Origin: Ipomoea triloba | Taxonomy: Eukaryota; Streptophyta; Magnoliopsida; Solanales; Convolvulaceae | DNA length: 64,000 nt | NCBI RefSeq assembly: GCF_003576645.1 | Contig: NC_044925.1 | Location: forward strand, 8,711,657 to 8,775,656 | Direction: 5' to 3' | Shown here: positions 1 through 12,405 of the stretch, piece after piece | How the letters are laid out: each line of letters opens with the position of its first letter | How positions within the stretch are numbered: the first letter of the stretch is position 1 | Notes under the pieces: model-generated | Told to the model about the DNA's origin: nothing | What the model saw: the letters and a program-made list of their open reading frames with translations, nothing else | The model's database searches: none | Program-made: the position numbers and the translations under genes

Positions 1-391
1 TGGAATACATGAGTCATGATTGCATGCTGAAATTCTCAACACGCCCATACTAAATTAAAGTATGTGTTTCATCTTATAGTTGGATTGCACATTTATGTTT
101 ATATTATATTTATATATGTATGCTCAAACAATACCATTTGTATATGTTCATAATATGTATGAGACAGCTCTTCTTTTTGTAAGAAAAAAACAAAAGCCAC
201 CCTTAATGTGACACAAGTTTAATTTGTTATATGTCACTTTTTTTTTTTTTTAATGTTTCTCTCAATTTCTAATTCATTTATTACTCCCTACTTACATGAC
301 AGTTCTAGCCTCAATTAATAAAATCATGACATGTGTCTGAGTTTACTTTCTAAGAGTCCATATATCATTTTCCTTTTTCCAATATAAGTTA

Positions 392-435
<44 letters not shown>

Positions 436-660
436 GTTTTCCCCTCCATCCCTCCCTCCCTGCCTGAATTTGCCTCATTACAAATTAAAATTCTTTATAT
501 TCATTAGTTGTTTTAAAAATAATGAAATCACTTATTAATCAAATACAAATTAAAATAATTATTAAAATTATTTATTTACATAGTAGCCTATCAGTACATA
601 GGTCATCAATATGATCAAAATACTAATGTATTAAAAGACATTTCAGTGATAAAATGGACA
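1..660. other. AT-rich intergenic DNA with an ATA microsatellite
   Basis: No coding sequence is supported. The stretch is AT-rich, with a T-run near 238-251 and an (ATA)n microsatellite at about 394-433. Confidence 0.8.
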
Positions 661-677
661 CAACTAACCATATATAC

Positions 678-864
678 CTGATGCCGTATGCTGTGCCACA
701 GGTTCTTGATTAGCATCCCTAATGGGAGGAGTATTACGGTTTGAATGTCTTCTAGACAACCTTAGTTCATAATCGGGGTCTTTAGTTCTGTCATCATCAG
801 AGTCATTGGATGACACTCTATCACTTTTCCTTTGTTGCCTCCCTCTACTTGAATTCTCAGCCAT
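678..864 (-). CDS. Possible first exon of an unidentified protein
   Basis: A start codon at 864 opens a 62-codon stretch that ends at a plausible splice donor (CAG followed by GTATAT, exon end at 678). The encoded segment is hydrophilic, rich in Arg, Ser and Asp, with an acidic SNDSDDD patch and no recognisable domain. Codon composition looks more gene-like than the surrounding DNA. No second exon was found downstream on the minus strand within the window. It may be the 5' exon of a gene lying left of the window, a transposon exon, or chance. I do not recognise it. Confidence 0.3.
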
Positions 865-901
865 GATATATTGCTTTCTATATCTGCTTCAAATCAATTA
901 A

Positions 902-914
<13 letters not shown>

Positions 915-950
<36 letters not shown>

Positions 951-1468
951 NNNNNNNNNNNNNNNNNNNNNNNNNNNNNNNNNNNNNNNNNNNNNNNNNN
1001 NNNNNNNNNNNNNNNNNNNNNNNNNNNNNNNNNNNNNNNNNNNNNNNNNNNNNNNNNNNNNNNNNNNNNNNNNNNNNNNNNNNNNNNNNNNNNNNNNNNN
1101 NNNNNNNNNNNNNNNNNNNNNNNNNNNNNNNNNNNNNNNNNNNNNNNNNNNNNNNNNNNNNNNNNNNNNNNNNNNNNNNNNNNNNNNNNNNNNNNNNNNN
1201 NNNNNNNNNNNNNNNNNNNNNNNNNNNNNNNNNNNNNNNNNNNNNNNNNNNNNNNNNNNNNNNNNNNNNNNNNNNNNNNNNNNNNNNNNNNNNNNNNNNN
1301 NNNNNNNNNNNNNNNNNNNNNNNNNNNNNNNNNNNNNNNNNNNNNNNNNNNNNNNNNNNNNNNNNNNNNNNNNNNNNNNNNNNNNNNNNNNNNNNNNNNN
1401 NNNNNNNNNNNNNNNNNNNNNNNNNNNNNNNNNNNNNNNNNNNNNNNNNNNNNNNNNNNNNNNNNNNN

Positions 1469-1509
<41 letters not shown>
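915..1509. other. Assembly gap flanked by poly(A)
   Basis: 518 Ns (951-1468) are bounded on both sides by A-runs of about 36 and 41 bases. Any open reading frame through it is meaningless. The flanking homopolymers probably explain the failed assembly. Confidence 0.95.
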
Positions 1510-1511
<2 letters not shown>

Positions 1512-2279
1512 TAAAAATTCACTAAACTATAAAAAGGGGTAATTGCACTTTATGTCCCTGAGACAAAATTATAGTGAATTTAGTTCATGTGTTATACTAA
1601 GTGACATTTTCAGACTTTCTATCAAAAACTCTCTTTATTATTCTGAACAAGTAATATGAAATTTTGTTTTTTACTTATCTTTTTTTCATCAAAGTCACAC
1701 TCAACCTTTATCAATCAGTTGCTAGAGTTACAAAAAAAAAAAATAAAAAAAAATAAAAATTGACATCCATTAACAAATTAAAGGACCAAAAGAGTCACTT
1801 CATTGACTAGCCAAGAATAGAAAGTGGTGATGCTCTTAACACAACAAAAAGTTTTGACAGATCCATTAAAATATTTATATATCTAGAATGAATTGAAGTT
1901 GGAATAGATTACCAAGTGTGCAATTAATCCATTACGAAACAATAATGCGAATGATATTTGTAAACCATGCACAACAATTCGTTTACACCAATGTAAGTTT
2001 TGTGTAGAGAAATTTAAAAATGATGATTAACATATCTGATATCTTTAATATATTGAAATCACAAACGAAATGATGGTTATCAATAACGATTTATATAAAA
2101 ATTCATATCAATTTTACAAACATCAAGTCATTTGCTACTTTTCTTGATATCCTTTTAAAATAATCAAAAGATTGAAAATTTCACATGAATAAATAATGAA
2201 AAGATTCACAAACTTTAAAGACATAGATACTTACTCAAATATCGCCGTCCTCTAATATATGTGTTAGGGTTTTTGCCGG
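1510..2279. other. AT-rich intergenic DNA, no gene seen
   Basis: No exon or RNA gene is supported. The first 130 bases resemble the 'tgtccctgagacaaaattatag' type of MITE terminus also seen at 24.6-24.9 kb, but no matching opposite end was found. Confidence 0.6.
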
Positions 2280-2502
2280 CTAGGAATGGGAGTAGACGGG
2301 TTTTTGCTCACTAGGAATGGGAGTAGACTGCAGTAGCTTCAACTCTTTAGTTGTCCACGATTTTTCTGTCGTCGTTGAAACAAGAATAAAAAATTGGAGA
2401 ACAGATGAAGACAAATTTAGTTGTCTGCGATTTTTCTGTTGTTGTTGAAACAAGAATAAGAAAATGGAGAACAGATGAAGACAAATATTTTTCAAAAGTT
2501 AC
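2280..2502. repeat. Two short tandem duplications
   Basis: A roughly 30-base unit around 'taggaatgggagtagac' occurs twice at 2280-2335. A roughly 78-base unit containing 'gatttttctgt' and 'gttgaaacaagaat' occurs twice at about 2347-2500, with a few substitutions. The reading frames spanning it are repeat shadows. Confidence 0.8.
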
Positions 2503-2548
2503 GTTGTATCTTAATACAACAAAGGTGAAAAGGCGCAATGATAATCAA

Positions 2549-2775
2549 GAAAATGTTATTTAAAACAAAATTTTGTGCACCTATCTAATTAGGTTTAATA
2601 TTTAGATAATCAAATTATATTTACGGGTATATATGAAAAGTAATACTAATTTTTTCCCTCCTAAATTTTCCTCATGATACGAAATTAGAAAAAAATTAAT
2701 TTTTTGATTAATTTAGAGTAAAAATTAATTATTATACGATTGATAGTTATTTACTATATTCATTAGTATAATAAA
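2549..2775 (+). repeat. Left copy of a 230-base direct repeat
   Basis: This stretch is similar along its length to 6822-7049 in the same orientation, starting at 'agaaaatgttattta' and ending near 'tatattcatta'. The copies differ by substitutions and small indels. The two copies bracket the decayed MULE and the solo LTR. Confidence 0.75.
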
Positions 2776-3281
2776 TAAGAGTTACTATCAGAGTCAGTAG
2801 TACTCAAAAAAAAAAAAAAAGAGTTACTATCAGTAGTGGTCCCTCAACTATTGCAATTTGCTTAAAAAGGTCATCTGTTTAATTTTGTGTTCAATTTCCC
2901 CTAACTACTAAAAAGTTACTTTGTGAGGTCCTCTGTTAGATTTTATGTTAGTTGACTGTCAAATGTAGGGATAAAGTCGTCTTTTCATGTTATTTTCAAT
3001 TGAAGCGGTTATGTTAAACACTTAAACTCGAAATAGGAGTCAAAATTCCCAAATTTCATGGTCAATGAATATTGTCTAGCTCATCGTTCTTCTTCGCAAG
3101 CCCTAGTAGGAAACGAGACTTGATCTTTAGAGTGTTTAGAGACATGGGTTCGCAACATAAAGAGGTTGAATCGAATTGTCGAAGGCCGGTAAGTTTCTAT
3201 TATCTTTTCCTTCTCTTTCCCGTTAGTTATATATATAGGACTGTGAATAGGATTGGTTTTTACTTTGAAATGAATGATTTT

Positions 3282-3599
3282 GGCCCTGTTTGGTAAATGG
3301 TTGTTAGCTGATGCTGTTAGTTGATTTGTTAGAGGGTATAATTAATTGATAATATTAGCTGATTGTAGAAAAGTGCTTGGTAAATTAGTTGTTAGCTAAT
3401 AGTTGTTTGGTATAATTTCTTTTCTCAAAAGGCTAATTGAAAATGTTGTTTTGAGTAACCTTTTGAAATTTAGTATTTTAGAGTTACAAAAAGTTTATTA
3501 AGCAAACACTTATATTGATTTTTTAACCAAATCAAAGAACTAATAAATGTCAAATAGGCCAAAATTGATTGATAGGCTAATTATTTACTAAGCAGGTCC
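3282..3599. mobile_element. Tourist-like (PIF/Harbinger-type) MITE
   Basis: The ends GGCCCTGTTTGGTAAAT and (reverse complement) GGACCTGCTTAGTAAAT form imperfect terminal inverted repeats around about 318 bases of non-coding DNA. TTT lies on both sides as a possible 3-base target duplication. The usual Harbinger target is TTA or TAA, so the assignment is moderate. Confidence 0.6.
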
Positions 3600-3680
3600 T
3601 TTGATTTATATGCTTAGCTGAAGATTGTGAAATTTATGGTTTATGTTTTGTTGTTACTAGGTGGACAATTTATGTATGGT

Positions 3681-5343
3681 TGATAAGTGCTTATTTTTTT
3701 ATATTTTTCTCCCTTTCACTAAGTCATTTTTCTTTTAGATCATTCCAAATTTCATGAGAATTAGTGTTTATTTGTGTTATTTTGCAAAGAGTATAAGTTG
3801 GAAAGCATTGGAAGCAAAGACGGTGATTTTCAAGCACTTTGGATGAATTTGGAGTCAATGGAAGTCAAGGAGAAGCTATGGAGATGGGTACAACACTTCC
3901 AAGGAAACCTAAGAGTTGTACTTTCAGTGGTATTGGTCATTTGGGCAAACTAAAACAAAAGAGAAGCAAAAGGTCAAGGTGTTGAAATTTCTGCACATCG
4001 ACGTCTTAGTGATTGGACGATATCTCGCCCTATAAATATCCAAATTGAGTGATTCTTGTATCATTAGAACAAAGACTCAAAGGGCTAAAACTCTTGTGAA
4101 GACATTAAAGCTTAAAAAGGAAGACAAAGGACTCAAAATCGTCAAAACTTACAGATTTCGTCCAAATCTACCACTGCTCAGTATTTTGACCATATCTCAG
4201 CTTAGAAATGTCCAAATGAGGTGATTCTTGCACGATTTGAAAGCCAACTTGAAGGGCTACAACATTTTTGAAGACCATAAAGACTAATAAAGTGATTTTG
4301 GAGGTGAAAAATAGCCTAGAAGTCAAAAGTAGTTGCACAAAATTTTGGGAAATGCACTGTAAATCGCACAAAAGCATACGGCCACCCATACGGCCGTATG
4401 AGAGGCCGTATGGCACCTACTCTGCTCAGTATTTAAGCTCTTCTTGAGCATTTTGACATTGGTTTTGACCCATAGTTGAACCCTAGACACTCCCATTCAC
4501 TTCATTTCATATTTTTAGGTTAGATTAGGCTTAGATCTATGTCTTTTAACACTTTTGGAGCTTGTAATCTTGAATTTGAAGCTTGGATTTCAAGATTCTT
4601 CCACCCATTTCAATAGAGAAGCTTTCTTTCCCTTATCTCTTTTCTTTATCAAGATTTATGCTTATTACTTGTGCTTTTATGTTCTTTATGCTATTTAATC
4701 ATGAGTAGTTAGTATATAGGCTTGAGTTAGGGTTGTATTATCTATTTTGATTCTTAGGTTGTGATTATTGTGAAAAAAGAGAAGAACCCCAACCTAGGGT
4801 TCTTGTGTTTGAGTTGGGTCTTTAATCTATCTTGCAATAGTTGATGTGTAGCAATTGTTGTTTGTGTTTGGAAAGCCTCTCATCTCAATGGAAATTGGAT
4901 GGAACACTTGAGCCTTTCCAATCTCGAACCCAATTTCCCTTCTATGAAAATAGGGGTAGATTGGGGCTTAAATAGCTTTTGTTCTTCAAGAACTTGGGTT
5001 GATACACCATGGGAATAGGGCAACCTTTGTTCAAATCCTTGTGAAAACTTGGATTTATTAGTGCTAGCCTCTAGAACCTAGGTAAAATGTTCTTCCCTAA
5101 ACTTAAGTGTTAAAGCATCTAGATGGTAATGCCCCTAACTTGAGTCCTATTTCTTTATTTTGTATTTATCTATTGTTTATATGCATTTGTTCTACCTCGT
5201 TGCCGTTTGCTTAGCTTCTTGTTGATTTTGTTGTGTTAATGCCTAGTTTTGTGATTGTATATTGCATCTCATAACCCCTAATCTTTAGCGGAACGACATT
5301 TCACACCCGTACACTCACCATCACTCATTTTTGTTACACATCA
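3681..5343 (+). mobile_element. Solo LTR with perfect 5-base target duplication
   Basis: The 1,663-base unit starts TGATAAGTGC, ends ACACATCA, and is flanked by ATGGT at 3676-3680 and 5344-5348. It contains a promoter-like stretch: the palindrome CATACGGCCGTATG (4387-4400) with half copies at 4375-4383 and 4404-4412, then TATTTAAG at 4430-4437. No internal element follows, so it is a solo LTR left by recombination between two LTRs. Size and organisation resemble Athila-type Ty3 LTRs. Plus orientation is inferred from palindrome-then-TATA order. Confidence 0.85.
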
Positions 5344-5689
5344 ATGGTTGATGTTTTTTAATTAATTGATGATTGTGGAATGTGTTATTAGGTGCACACT
5401 GTTTTGTTAAAGTTGCCTCCTTAATGGTGGACAAACCAGCACAATTTGAACACTAAATTATGAAGTTTGCATATTGGTTTATATGCCTGGGACCACTTGT
5501 GAACTGTGCAATTATGAATGTTGTATGATTGGGACCACTTGTGAATTTATAAATTGTGCATATTGATTTCTTTATTCTGTAGCAGATTTGTGTTTTTGTT
5601 GGGGATCACTTGTGATACTTGTGAATTTGTTGTGTTTGTAATTTTAACCGGTGTTAGTCCTACCATTGGTAGTTTTACGCTTAAACTAA

Positions 5690-6540
5690 GGCATGGGGGA
5701 AGGTGAAGATGGTACTGTCAATATGTTTGAAAATGATACTGCTAAAGAGTATGTGCAATTTGTGAATGAGGAGTTGATGATTTAGAATTTGAGAGGTACA
5801 TAGATGTTGATGTAGAGTATGGAGGTGTTGATTGAATGAAGAAAGTGTCACTCAAATTATCAATACAAATGAGGTAGTTAATATGTCTGATGAAGTGAGT
5901 TTGAATGGATCTGACAGTGAGAGAGTTTGTTAAATTGCATTGCTCTATCTGCAAGAGCCAAGGGCGTAACAGAAAAAAATGTCTCCAAAGACCCACGGAT
6001 AGAATTGTTAATGAGGTAAACTTAGGGTGTGTTTGGTTCACATATGAGAATTGGAATCGGTATGAGTATCAAATACTTAGTAATGGTAATGGTTTTGGTG
6101 AAAGTATTTTGCATGTTTGGTAATAGGGTGGAATGGAATAATTATTAATAGTTGGGGAAAAAAGTGGGAAGGGGAATGAAACCCTTATTTCATTAGGGTA
6201 TGAGTTTTCTAATTAATGGGGTATTCCAAACTCATAGTAGTATTCTAAAACCTATCAACCAAACAATAACAATCACTTTGATACCCATACATTATTATGC
6301 CTAAACCCACCAACCAAACGCACCCTTAATATTCCAATTAATTTACAGTTTCTTGCATCTTTCATATTCATAATTTCCAACTTCTTTTGTGTTATAGGCA
6401 ATTGCAGCTGTACTGCCAGTGGTGGCAAAAGATGATGTGCCATAACAGAATCTGGTGGCAGAAGATGTGGTTGTGGCAGAGGAGATTCTTGTCAGCATTC
6501 AACCTCCTCCAAAAAAAAATTATTTGGATATTCTAGGTAA
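5690..6540 (+). pseudogene. Decayed MULE-type transposase 3' end
   Basis: Short conceptual segments look like the acidic linker and C-terminal zinc knuckle of MuDR-like transposases. The segment LHCSICKSQGRNRKKC (about 5930-5980) fits Cx2Cx4Hx4C except that the His position is Arg. A donor-like site (GAG, then GTAAAC, near 6015) and an acceptor (TTATAG near 6400) suggest an intron, now occupied by a Tourist MITE. A possible short first exon starts at 3144 (15 codons, donor at 3188). The catalytic core is absent, so the element is internally deleted and dead. An unrelated zinc-knuckle protein is the alternative. Confidence 0.45.
6025..6325. mobile_element. Tourist-like MITE with TTA target duplication
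   Basis: The 301-base unit starts GGGTGTGTTTGG and ends CCAAACGCACCC, with TTA at 6022-6024 and 6326-6328. This is the PIF/Harbinger target-duplication pattern. It sits in the putative intron of the MULE relic, so it inserted later. Confidence 0.85.
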
Positions 6541-6821
6541 TACCAAACTCCCTAATTTGTTATTGTCACACTTTCAATTCTTTACTAATATGTGTATATA
6601 ATTCATACAACATTGTAGAACAAATGTTTTGGCCAGAATAAATGGAGATGAACCAAGGACAAACAAGTGAGTGAGGATCGGATAAACCAATATCAACAGT
6701 GGGAGTGGCACAACACAATGGGAGGGGGAGATACTTCCAAGAAAATATTCAACTAGAGCATCAAACAACTTTAAATCAAAGTTTCATAAAAATGATAAAG
6801 CTCCAATCAACCTTGATTGAT

Positions 6822-7049
6822 TAGAAAATGTTATTTAATTAAAACGAATTTTGTACACATATTTAATTAGGTTGTAATAATTAGGTAATTTAATTATATT
6901 TATGGGTATGAAAAGTAATACTACTTTTTTCCTCCTAAATTTTTCTCATGATGCGAAATTAGAGTAAAAATTAATTTTTTCATTAATTTATTTAGAGTAA
7001 AAAAATTAATTAGTATATGATTGATAACTATATTCATTATTATAAAATA
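6822..7049 (+). repeat. Right copy of the 230-base direct repeat
   Basis: Partner of 2549-2775 in the same orientation. Reading frames here are shadows. Confidence 0.75.
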
Positions 7050-7224
7050 CCAATTATCATATGGGTATGAAAAGTCTACATGTACAGGCAGTGAGCTAGA
7101 TGCACGGTCTCTCTTTCTATTGCCTGCCATTCTCTCTTTTTGTTGCCTGCCATTTTCATCTCTGCCAATATTGGGTCACTCTTTGTGGAGCTTGACATTG
7201 TTGCAATAACAGTAAGTATAAAAA

Positions 7225-7870
7225 TTTAGATCATTAATTTACAGAATTATATAATACAATACACAGAATCATATACCAGAATACACAGAATTTATGAATA
7301 GAATATAGAGAATCATAAGCCTAAGTATTATCTATGTTGTTTCATGAGGTATGGTATTAGAAATCAATGAAGTACAGAATAACATACTACAATACACAGA
7401 ATCAATGAATAGGATACACAGAATATAAGCTTAATTATCATCAATAGCTTATGTTGAGCATGTGCAGTCCAATTATCAGCTTAGGCTTTTAATTGAGATA
7501 GAACACATGCTTCAATTTGGTATCAGAGCCATGCAAAAGGTCTTCGTGCCACCAGAAAAAAAGGTCCACGTGTTACTTGAAGCCCATCAAAGCAATCGAT
7601 CCGCACATGTGAGGATACATATTATCTAAATCAATAATGTACACAATAACATACTAGAATACACATAATCATTGAATATGATACACAGAATCATAAATAT
7701 AAGTATTAGCAATAGCTTAAGTATTAGCATTAATGTTGTCTCATGATGTGTGGTACTCGAAATAAAAAAAAAATGTACAGAATAACATAGTGGAATACAC
7801 ATAATCATTGACTAGAATACACAAAATCATAAATATAAGTATTATAATTTCTATTTCATTTTTCTTTGTG
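7225..7870. mobile_element. Copia LTR relic with primer site and acagaat repeats
   Basis: TGGTATCAGAGCC at 7518-7530 matches the initiator-Met tRNA primer site typical of Ty1/copia elements, preceded by LTR-like DNA ending at about 7514. Around it, degenerate blocks built on 'atacacagaatcat' recur at about 7225-7440, 7620-7730 and 7780-7850. No gag or pol coding follows. Confidence 0.55.
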
Positions 7871-7983
7871 CATGTATGGTTATGAATTTTGTGTATTCAT
7901 ATTATGCAAATATATATAACCATGTTTAATTACAAATGTTTACTTAATGTTGAATTTTTTCATGCCAATGTGTATAAATTTCA

Positions 7984-7985
<2 letters not shown>

Positions 7986-8043
<58 letters not shown>
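7986..8043. repeat. (AT)n microsatellite at the left duplication boundary
   Basis: An uninterrupted AT dinucleotide run of 58 bases. The second copy of the duplicated block begins inside the equivalent run at 13486, immediately after an N. Confidence 0.95.
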
Positions 8044-8046
<3 letters not shown>

Positions 8047-8319
8047 GTGTTTTTTTCAAATTTTCACAACATTGGTTAAATATTCACTTTCTTTGTCGTG
8101 TTTGTTTTTGTGATCTTGATGAACTTGTGTTTGTTTTTGTTCTTGCTTCTTTTGTCAGTGTTTTTGTCGTTGATCGCCAGAGCTTTTCCCTCTTCTAGAT
8201 TGTCAAAAATGCAGCGAGTCTTGTGGAAGAAGACTCGCTCGCTTTTATATTTTAGTTTTAAAAACACTGAAACGGGATTGGACGGATAGAACGGCGTCCG
8301 TCCAGTCACCGTCCACTAA

Positions 8320-8384
8320 CATTAACAAAACGCCGTCGTTTTGGACCAGGGTCCACAATGCATTGTGGACGCTGGTCCACGATA
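8320..8384. repeat. Palindrome-bearing repeat (copy also at 13818-13882)
   Basis: CGCCGTCGTTTTG is followed by a perfect 20-base palindrome centred on AATGCATT at about 8350-8369. A related unit with a 22-base palindrome lies in opposite orientation at about 34098-34145. About 140 bases on, 'ggggtgttaca' (8510-8520) resembles a Ty3 LTR end. Confidence 0.6.
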
Positions 8385-8519
8385 TAAGGATTGACTTTTG
8401 TAATAGAACATAATTTATTTAATACTTCTTGTCTTAAAAAGAAATATGATTGAAAATAATTTTAGTATTAGAAAATAATTATACAATATAGTTTGGGATT
8501 AAATTATACGGGGTGTTAC

Positions 8520-8880
8520 ACAACTCAACACTTGAAATGCTTGAGTTTTGAACACTCGAGCTTGAAATACTCAAAACTTGCTACTTGAAATGCTTGAATC
8601 AAAGCACATAAACTCGAAATACTTGAAACTTGATATTTGAAATACTTGAATTGCAGTACTTTGACTCAAAATACTTGAAACTTGATACTTGAAATGCTTG
8701 AATCGGAGTACTTAGACTTGAAATATTTGAAACTTGATACTTGAAATACTTGGATCTAAGTACTTAGACTTAAAATACTTGAAACTTGATACTTAAAATG
8801 CTTAAATACTTGAACTTTAAATTCGAACACTTGAACTTGAGGCTTGAATGCTTGAATGCTTCAAAGCTTAAACACTTCAA
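8520..8880. repeat. Degenerate ACTTGAAATGCTTGA minisatellite (copy at 14018-14378)
   Basis: Roughly seven variant units combine 'acttgaaa', 'gatacttgaaatgcttgaatc' and 'agtacttagac'. No coding potential is seen. Confidence 0.8.
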
Positions 8881-9186
8881 TCACTTCTTTTTTGTTGCCC
8901 CTTTTACTTGAAATGAGACCTCTATTTTTAGTATGGGAAACACCATCCACACCACACATTTGAAAATCTAATTCAAAGGAATTATTCAAATGCATTCAAA
9001 TTTTAACCAAATTATCTAAAATATTTAATATATTTAGTTAAAGTGAAAAATAAAAATTTATATAAAATTAATTGTGAATCATTGGCGAAACATATAACAT
9101 TTTGGACTTTGATGCATGAAAATAACATGTTGCTAAACTTAATTGTAACTTTTAACGTGTTTAATTAACCTTTCATATGCAACTAC

Positions 9187-9345
9187 CATTTAGTGTAATG
9201 GCATCGCGGTTACCATTATAAACAGGTAATTATAAGTTAGAACTTCAATGGCGGGCGCTTAGATTCTTTGAGCTGAAAATGTTTGAAAAAGTATAGAATC
9301 GATACTACCTTATAAAGAATCATAAGTATTTCAAAAAAAAAATTT
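9187..9345 (+). mobile_element. Possible tRNA-derived SINE (copy at 14685-14843)
   Basis: TAGTGTAATGGCATCG resembles a pol III A box, and GTTAGAACTTC about 45 bases later resembles a decayed B box. An A-run follows at 9332-9341. No tRNA cloverleaf forms. No target duplication was identified. Confidence 0.3.
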
Positions 9346-10237
9346 AACTTTTCATATAATATTTAGAAATGTATTTAATTATTTTAAAAAAACTAACTTA
9401 TCATATAATACATAATATTTAGAAATTTATTTAATTATTTTTCTAATTTATTTTATTTTTAAACTAAGAATTTGCCATTTGAATTGGAGTAATTCTACAT
9501 GTACTCTTTATGATTTGGCATGCTTTGATTGCTCAATTTAGTAGGAGATCATGACGTTTATTCATTCATTTTTTTTTCTTCCTCCAATCAAATTTAAACA
9601 CAAATAAAAAAAAATTGAGAGAGATTTTGAGATTACAACAAGTATTTTTCTTTGAATTCCATCCACTAGGCGAATCAATTGGATTGGACCACACGATGCA
9701 AGTGAAATTTTGCAAGTTTAGCCCAAATATGTTGTATTCAAGCATTATTGCATGGGTTGTATTCCCGTGTGGATCACGGTTCAAAAATAATTTCATATTG
9801 GTGTTATTACAATATTTTTTACGTGACTTGCATTTTCCTTTTCATTGCTTCTTCCTCAATTTTATTGCTGCAATATACAATTTTATAACTCATATATAAA
9901 ATATATTATTCTAATTCATAAAATACATTATCATACTAAAAAGTTTGTTATTCTAAACTCATAAAATACATTATTCTAACACATAAAGTACATTATTCTA
10001 ATTCATAAAATATATATATATTTTTTCATTTTAATACATAAAATACATTATTTTATCTTAGAAACTTTATTATTCTAAAATATTATCCGAATCCATCAAC
10101 TAAAAAACGATTTTTTTTTTTTTAAGTTAAAGCGAAGTAATTTTGAATTGCAGTCCACACAATAATTTGCCAGCACTCACTAGTCAGCTCACCCTATCTT
10201 AATTTCTATGGAAATTGTATTTGTATAGAGGAAGACA

Positions 10238-12405
10238 ATGGCGAAGATGACGATGATGAAATGGGCCTTACCAATATCCACTGATTCCACTCCCCAAACT
10301 TGTGTTCTTATACCAATCCCAGCAATACCGTCGTCTTCTTCTTTGTGCACAACGAAATCAAGAAGAGACTTCTCTCTTTCCGCAATCACCATATCTTTCT
10401 CTGCTCTAATATTCTCTAACGCCCAGATTCCCAACTCCTGGGCCAAACCCGAGCCTCCGCGGTTCGCCGAGCTCCCGAATTCCGGCGGCGTTAAGGCCTT
10501 GGATCTCCGCATTGGCGACGGGGAAGTTCCCTTTGATGGCGATGAGGTCTCTCTCACCGCACTGTAATCTGTGTAGATGCAGTATTATGTAGTTAAAGTT
10601 AATTGCTGTTAATTTATTGATTATTTTCTCTTAAGTTTCAGCAAGGTTATTTCTTTCTTTTTCTTTTGTTCAAGAGGCGATGAGGAATAACACTCAATTA
10701 AAATTATTACCCAACAAATACAATTAATTAATTAATAAATAAATACCTGGGGGAGACATGGAGAGTGAGACTCTTTGGGGGAAGAAGGATAATGATACTG
10801 TCCAGGATTGCTCCCAGTTGGGATAGACCCCCTCACCTAATGTCAGGGGTCCTCAGACTACAGAAAGATTATTTCTTAACATTGTTAAATTGTTTGCTGC
10901 AATTCTTGGATCAAGTGGTGAATCTTGCATTCTTGCTTTTTTTAGGTTGCAATTCATTACTATGGGAGACTTGCTGCAAAACAAGGGTGGCGTTTTGACT
11001 CTACTTATGATCACAAAGACGAAACTGGTGAACCAGTTCCATTTTGTTTCATCCTTGGTTCAGGCAAAGTGAGTTCTATCATCAATTTTTACTTAATGTA
11101 GAGCATGTGCATAATAAGAATCTTGTGGTTGGAGCTGAATGGAGGGACGATTGGACAAGTATAGCTATGAACTTAGATAAGGGCTGGTAAAGATTGAATT
11201 CGGAGAGGTCTTGGGACATCCATTAGGTAAGATAGAGAGAAAACTAGCAATTAGCTTTTGGTGTTGAATGATACTGGTAGAAAATGTACTAAAGCAAAGA
11301 GGATGTTGATCCTGACATCACTATTAACAGAGCAAATCAGTAGGATTAATTAGGGTGAGCCGGTGAGGTGGCTAGGTGGAAACTAGTGTTTGTTCATTAT
11401 GGTCGTTAGTGATTGTCCTATGGATCCTTGAGATGTAAATCCTGTTCTGTTTTCTTGTGGAAGATTTGGTTTTAGGCTCCTGAAGCAACAGATATTTACA
11501 GTTAATTTGAGGTTCTTTCAGTTTTATTGTGCTTTGGATTAGGTGGTGGTGGAGATGAAGATCCATTGAAGCTGCCACTCTGCCAGCCTAATGGAAAGGA
11601 ATCAGAAATGTTGTTTGGCAGGGGACGGTGTATTCTTTTTAGTTTTTACACTGATAGTTAATATATAATGTGTTGTTAAATTTGAAAGTTAAAGGATCAA
11701 TGGTAGTTAAATTGAATGTTTAGGACTAAACGTGGCTGTTCCACTATAAATGGAGGACCCCAACTGGTATTAACTCAAAACAGAAATTACATATTTCATT
11801 TTAACTTTTGGAGAAAAATTGTAAAACATAAATGTTTCCCATGTAGTCCTTTATTTACTTTTTACTTAAATGGTCAATCCCATATTTCCTGCACCTATGT
11901 AACATATTATTTGCATCGCCTCTTGAATTTCTTTTTCTCTTCTTCCTGTGAACGGTTGTTTGATATTTTGCAGGTTATAGCAGGAATTGAAAGTGCTGTG
12001 AAATCAATGAAAGTAGGTGGTGTTCGTCGAGTTGTTATTCCACCATCTCAAGGATACCAGAATACCTCCCAAGAACCTATACCACCCAATGTGCGATAAC
12101 TTTTATATATCCTAGCCTTTCTGTTTAACAGCTTTAAATCCTTTAAAATGCCAGAAACTGCTCTGCAAAAGTTCAAGGCTTGTAGACTTGGATGAATGTG
12201 GATCTACCTGAGAAGGGGTAAAGTAAAAATAATACAATATTAAGTTTACCCTTTTTTTTTTTTTTTTTTTTTAAATTTACAGTTCTTTGATAGGCAGAGG
12301 CTCTTTACAACGATCTTCAATCCAACCCGTCTTGCCAATGGAGAGGGCTCAACATTGGGTACTCTCATATTTGATATTGAATTGGTCAGCTTGAGACACC
12401 AGTAA
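10238..12405 (+). CDS. FKBP16-1: FKBP-type peptidyl-prolyl isomerase, thylakoid-lumen type (copy 1)
   Basis: Four exons, 10238-10546, 10946-11068, 11974-12090 and 12283-12405, all phase 0 with GT-AG introns, encode 223 residues. The N-terminus is a two-part chloroplast signal: a Ser/Thr-rich transit region, twin Arg at 42-43, a hydrophobic stretch and a likely lumen cleavage after SWA (67-69). The FKBP domain fills the rest. Residues matching the FKBP12 pocket are kept (Tyr108, Phe120-Asp121, Phe136, Val145-Ile146, Tyr172, Phe in LIFDIEL), but the pocket-floor Trp is Ile149. The FFDRQRLFTTIFNPTRLANG insertion before the last strand recalls Arabidopsis FKBP16-1. Expected role: proline isomerase or scaffold in photosystem assembly; the subfamily name is from memory. 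Confidence 0.85.

Noticed and set aside
871..1542. Long reading frames across the N gap on both strands
   Set aside because: They consist of poly(A) translation and unknown bases.
7889..8198. Reading frames through the AT microsatellite encoding Ile-Tyr repeats
   Set aside because: Pure microsatellite translation with no coding signal.
9187..9260. A tRNA gene
   Set aside because: A-box-like and weak B-box-like motifs exist but no cloverleaf or anticodon arm forms; better treated as a decayed SINE.
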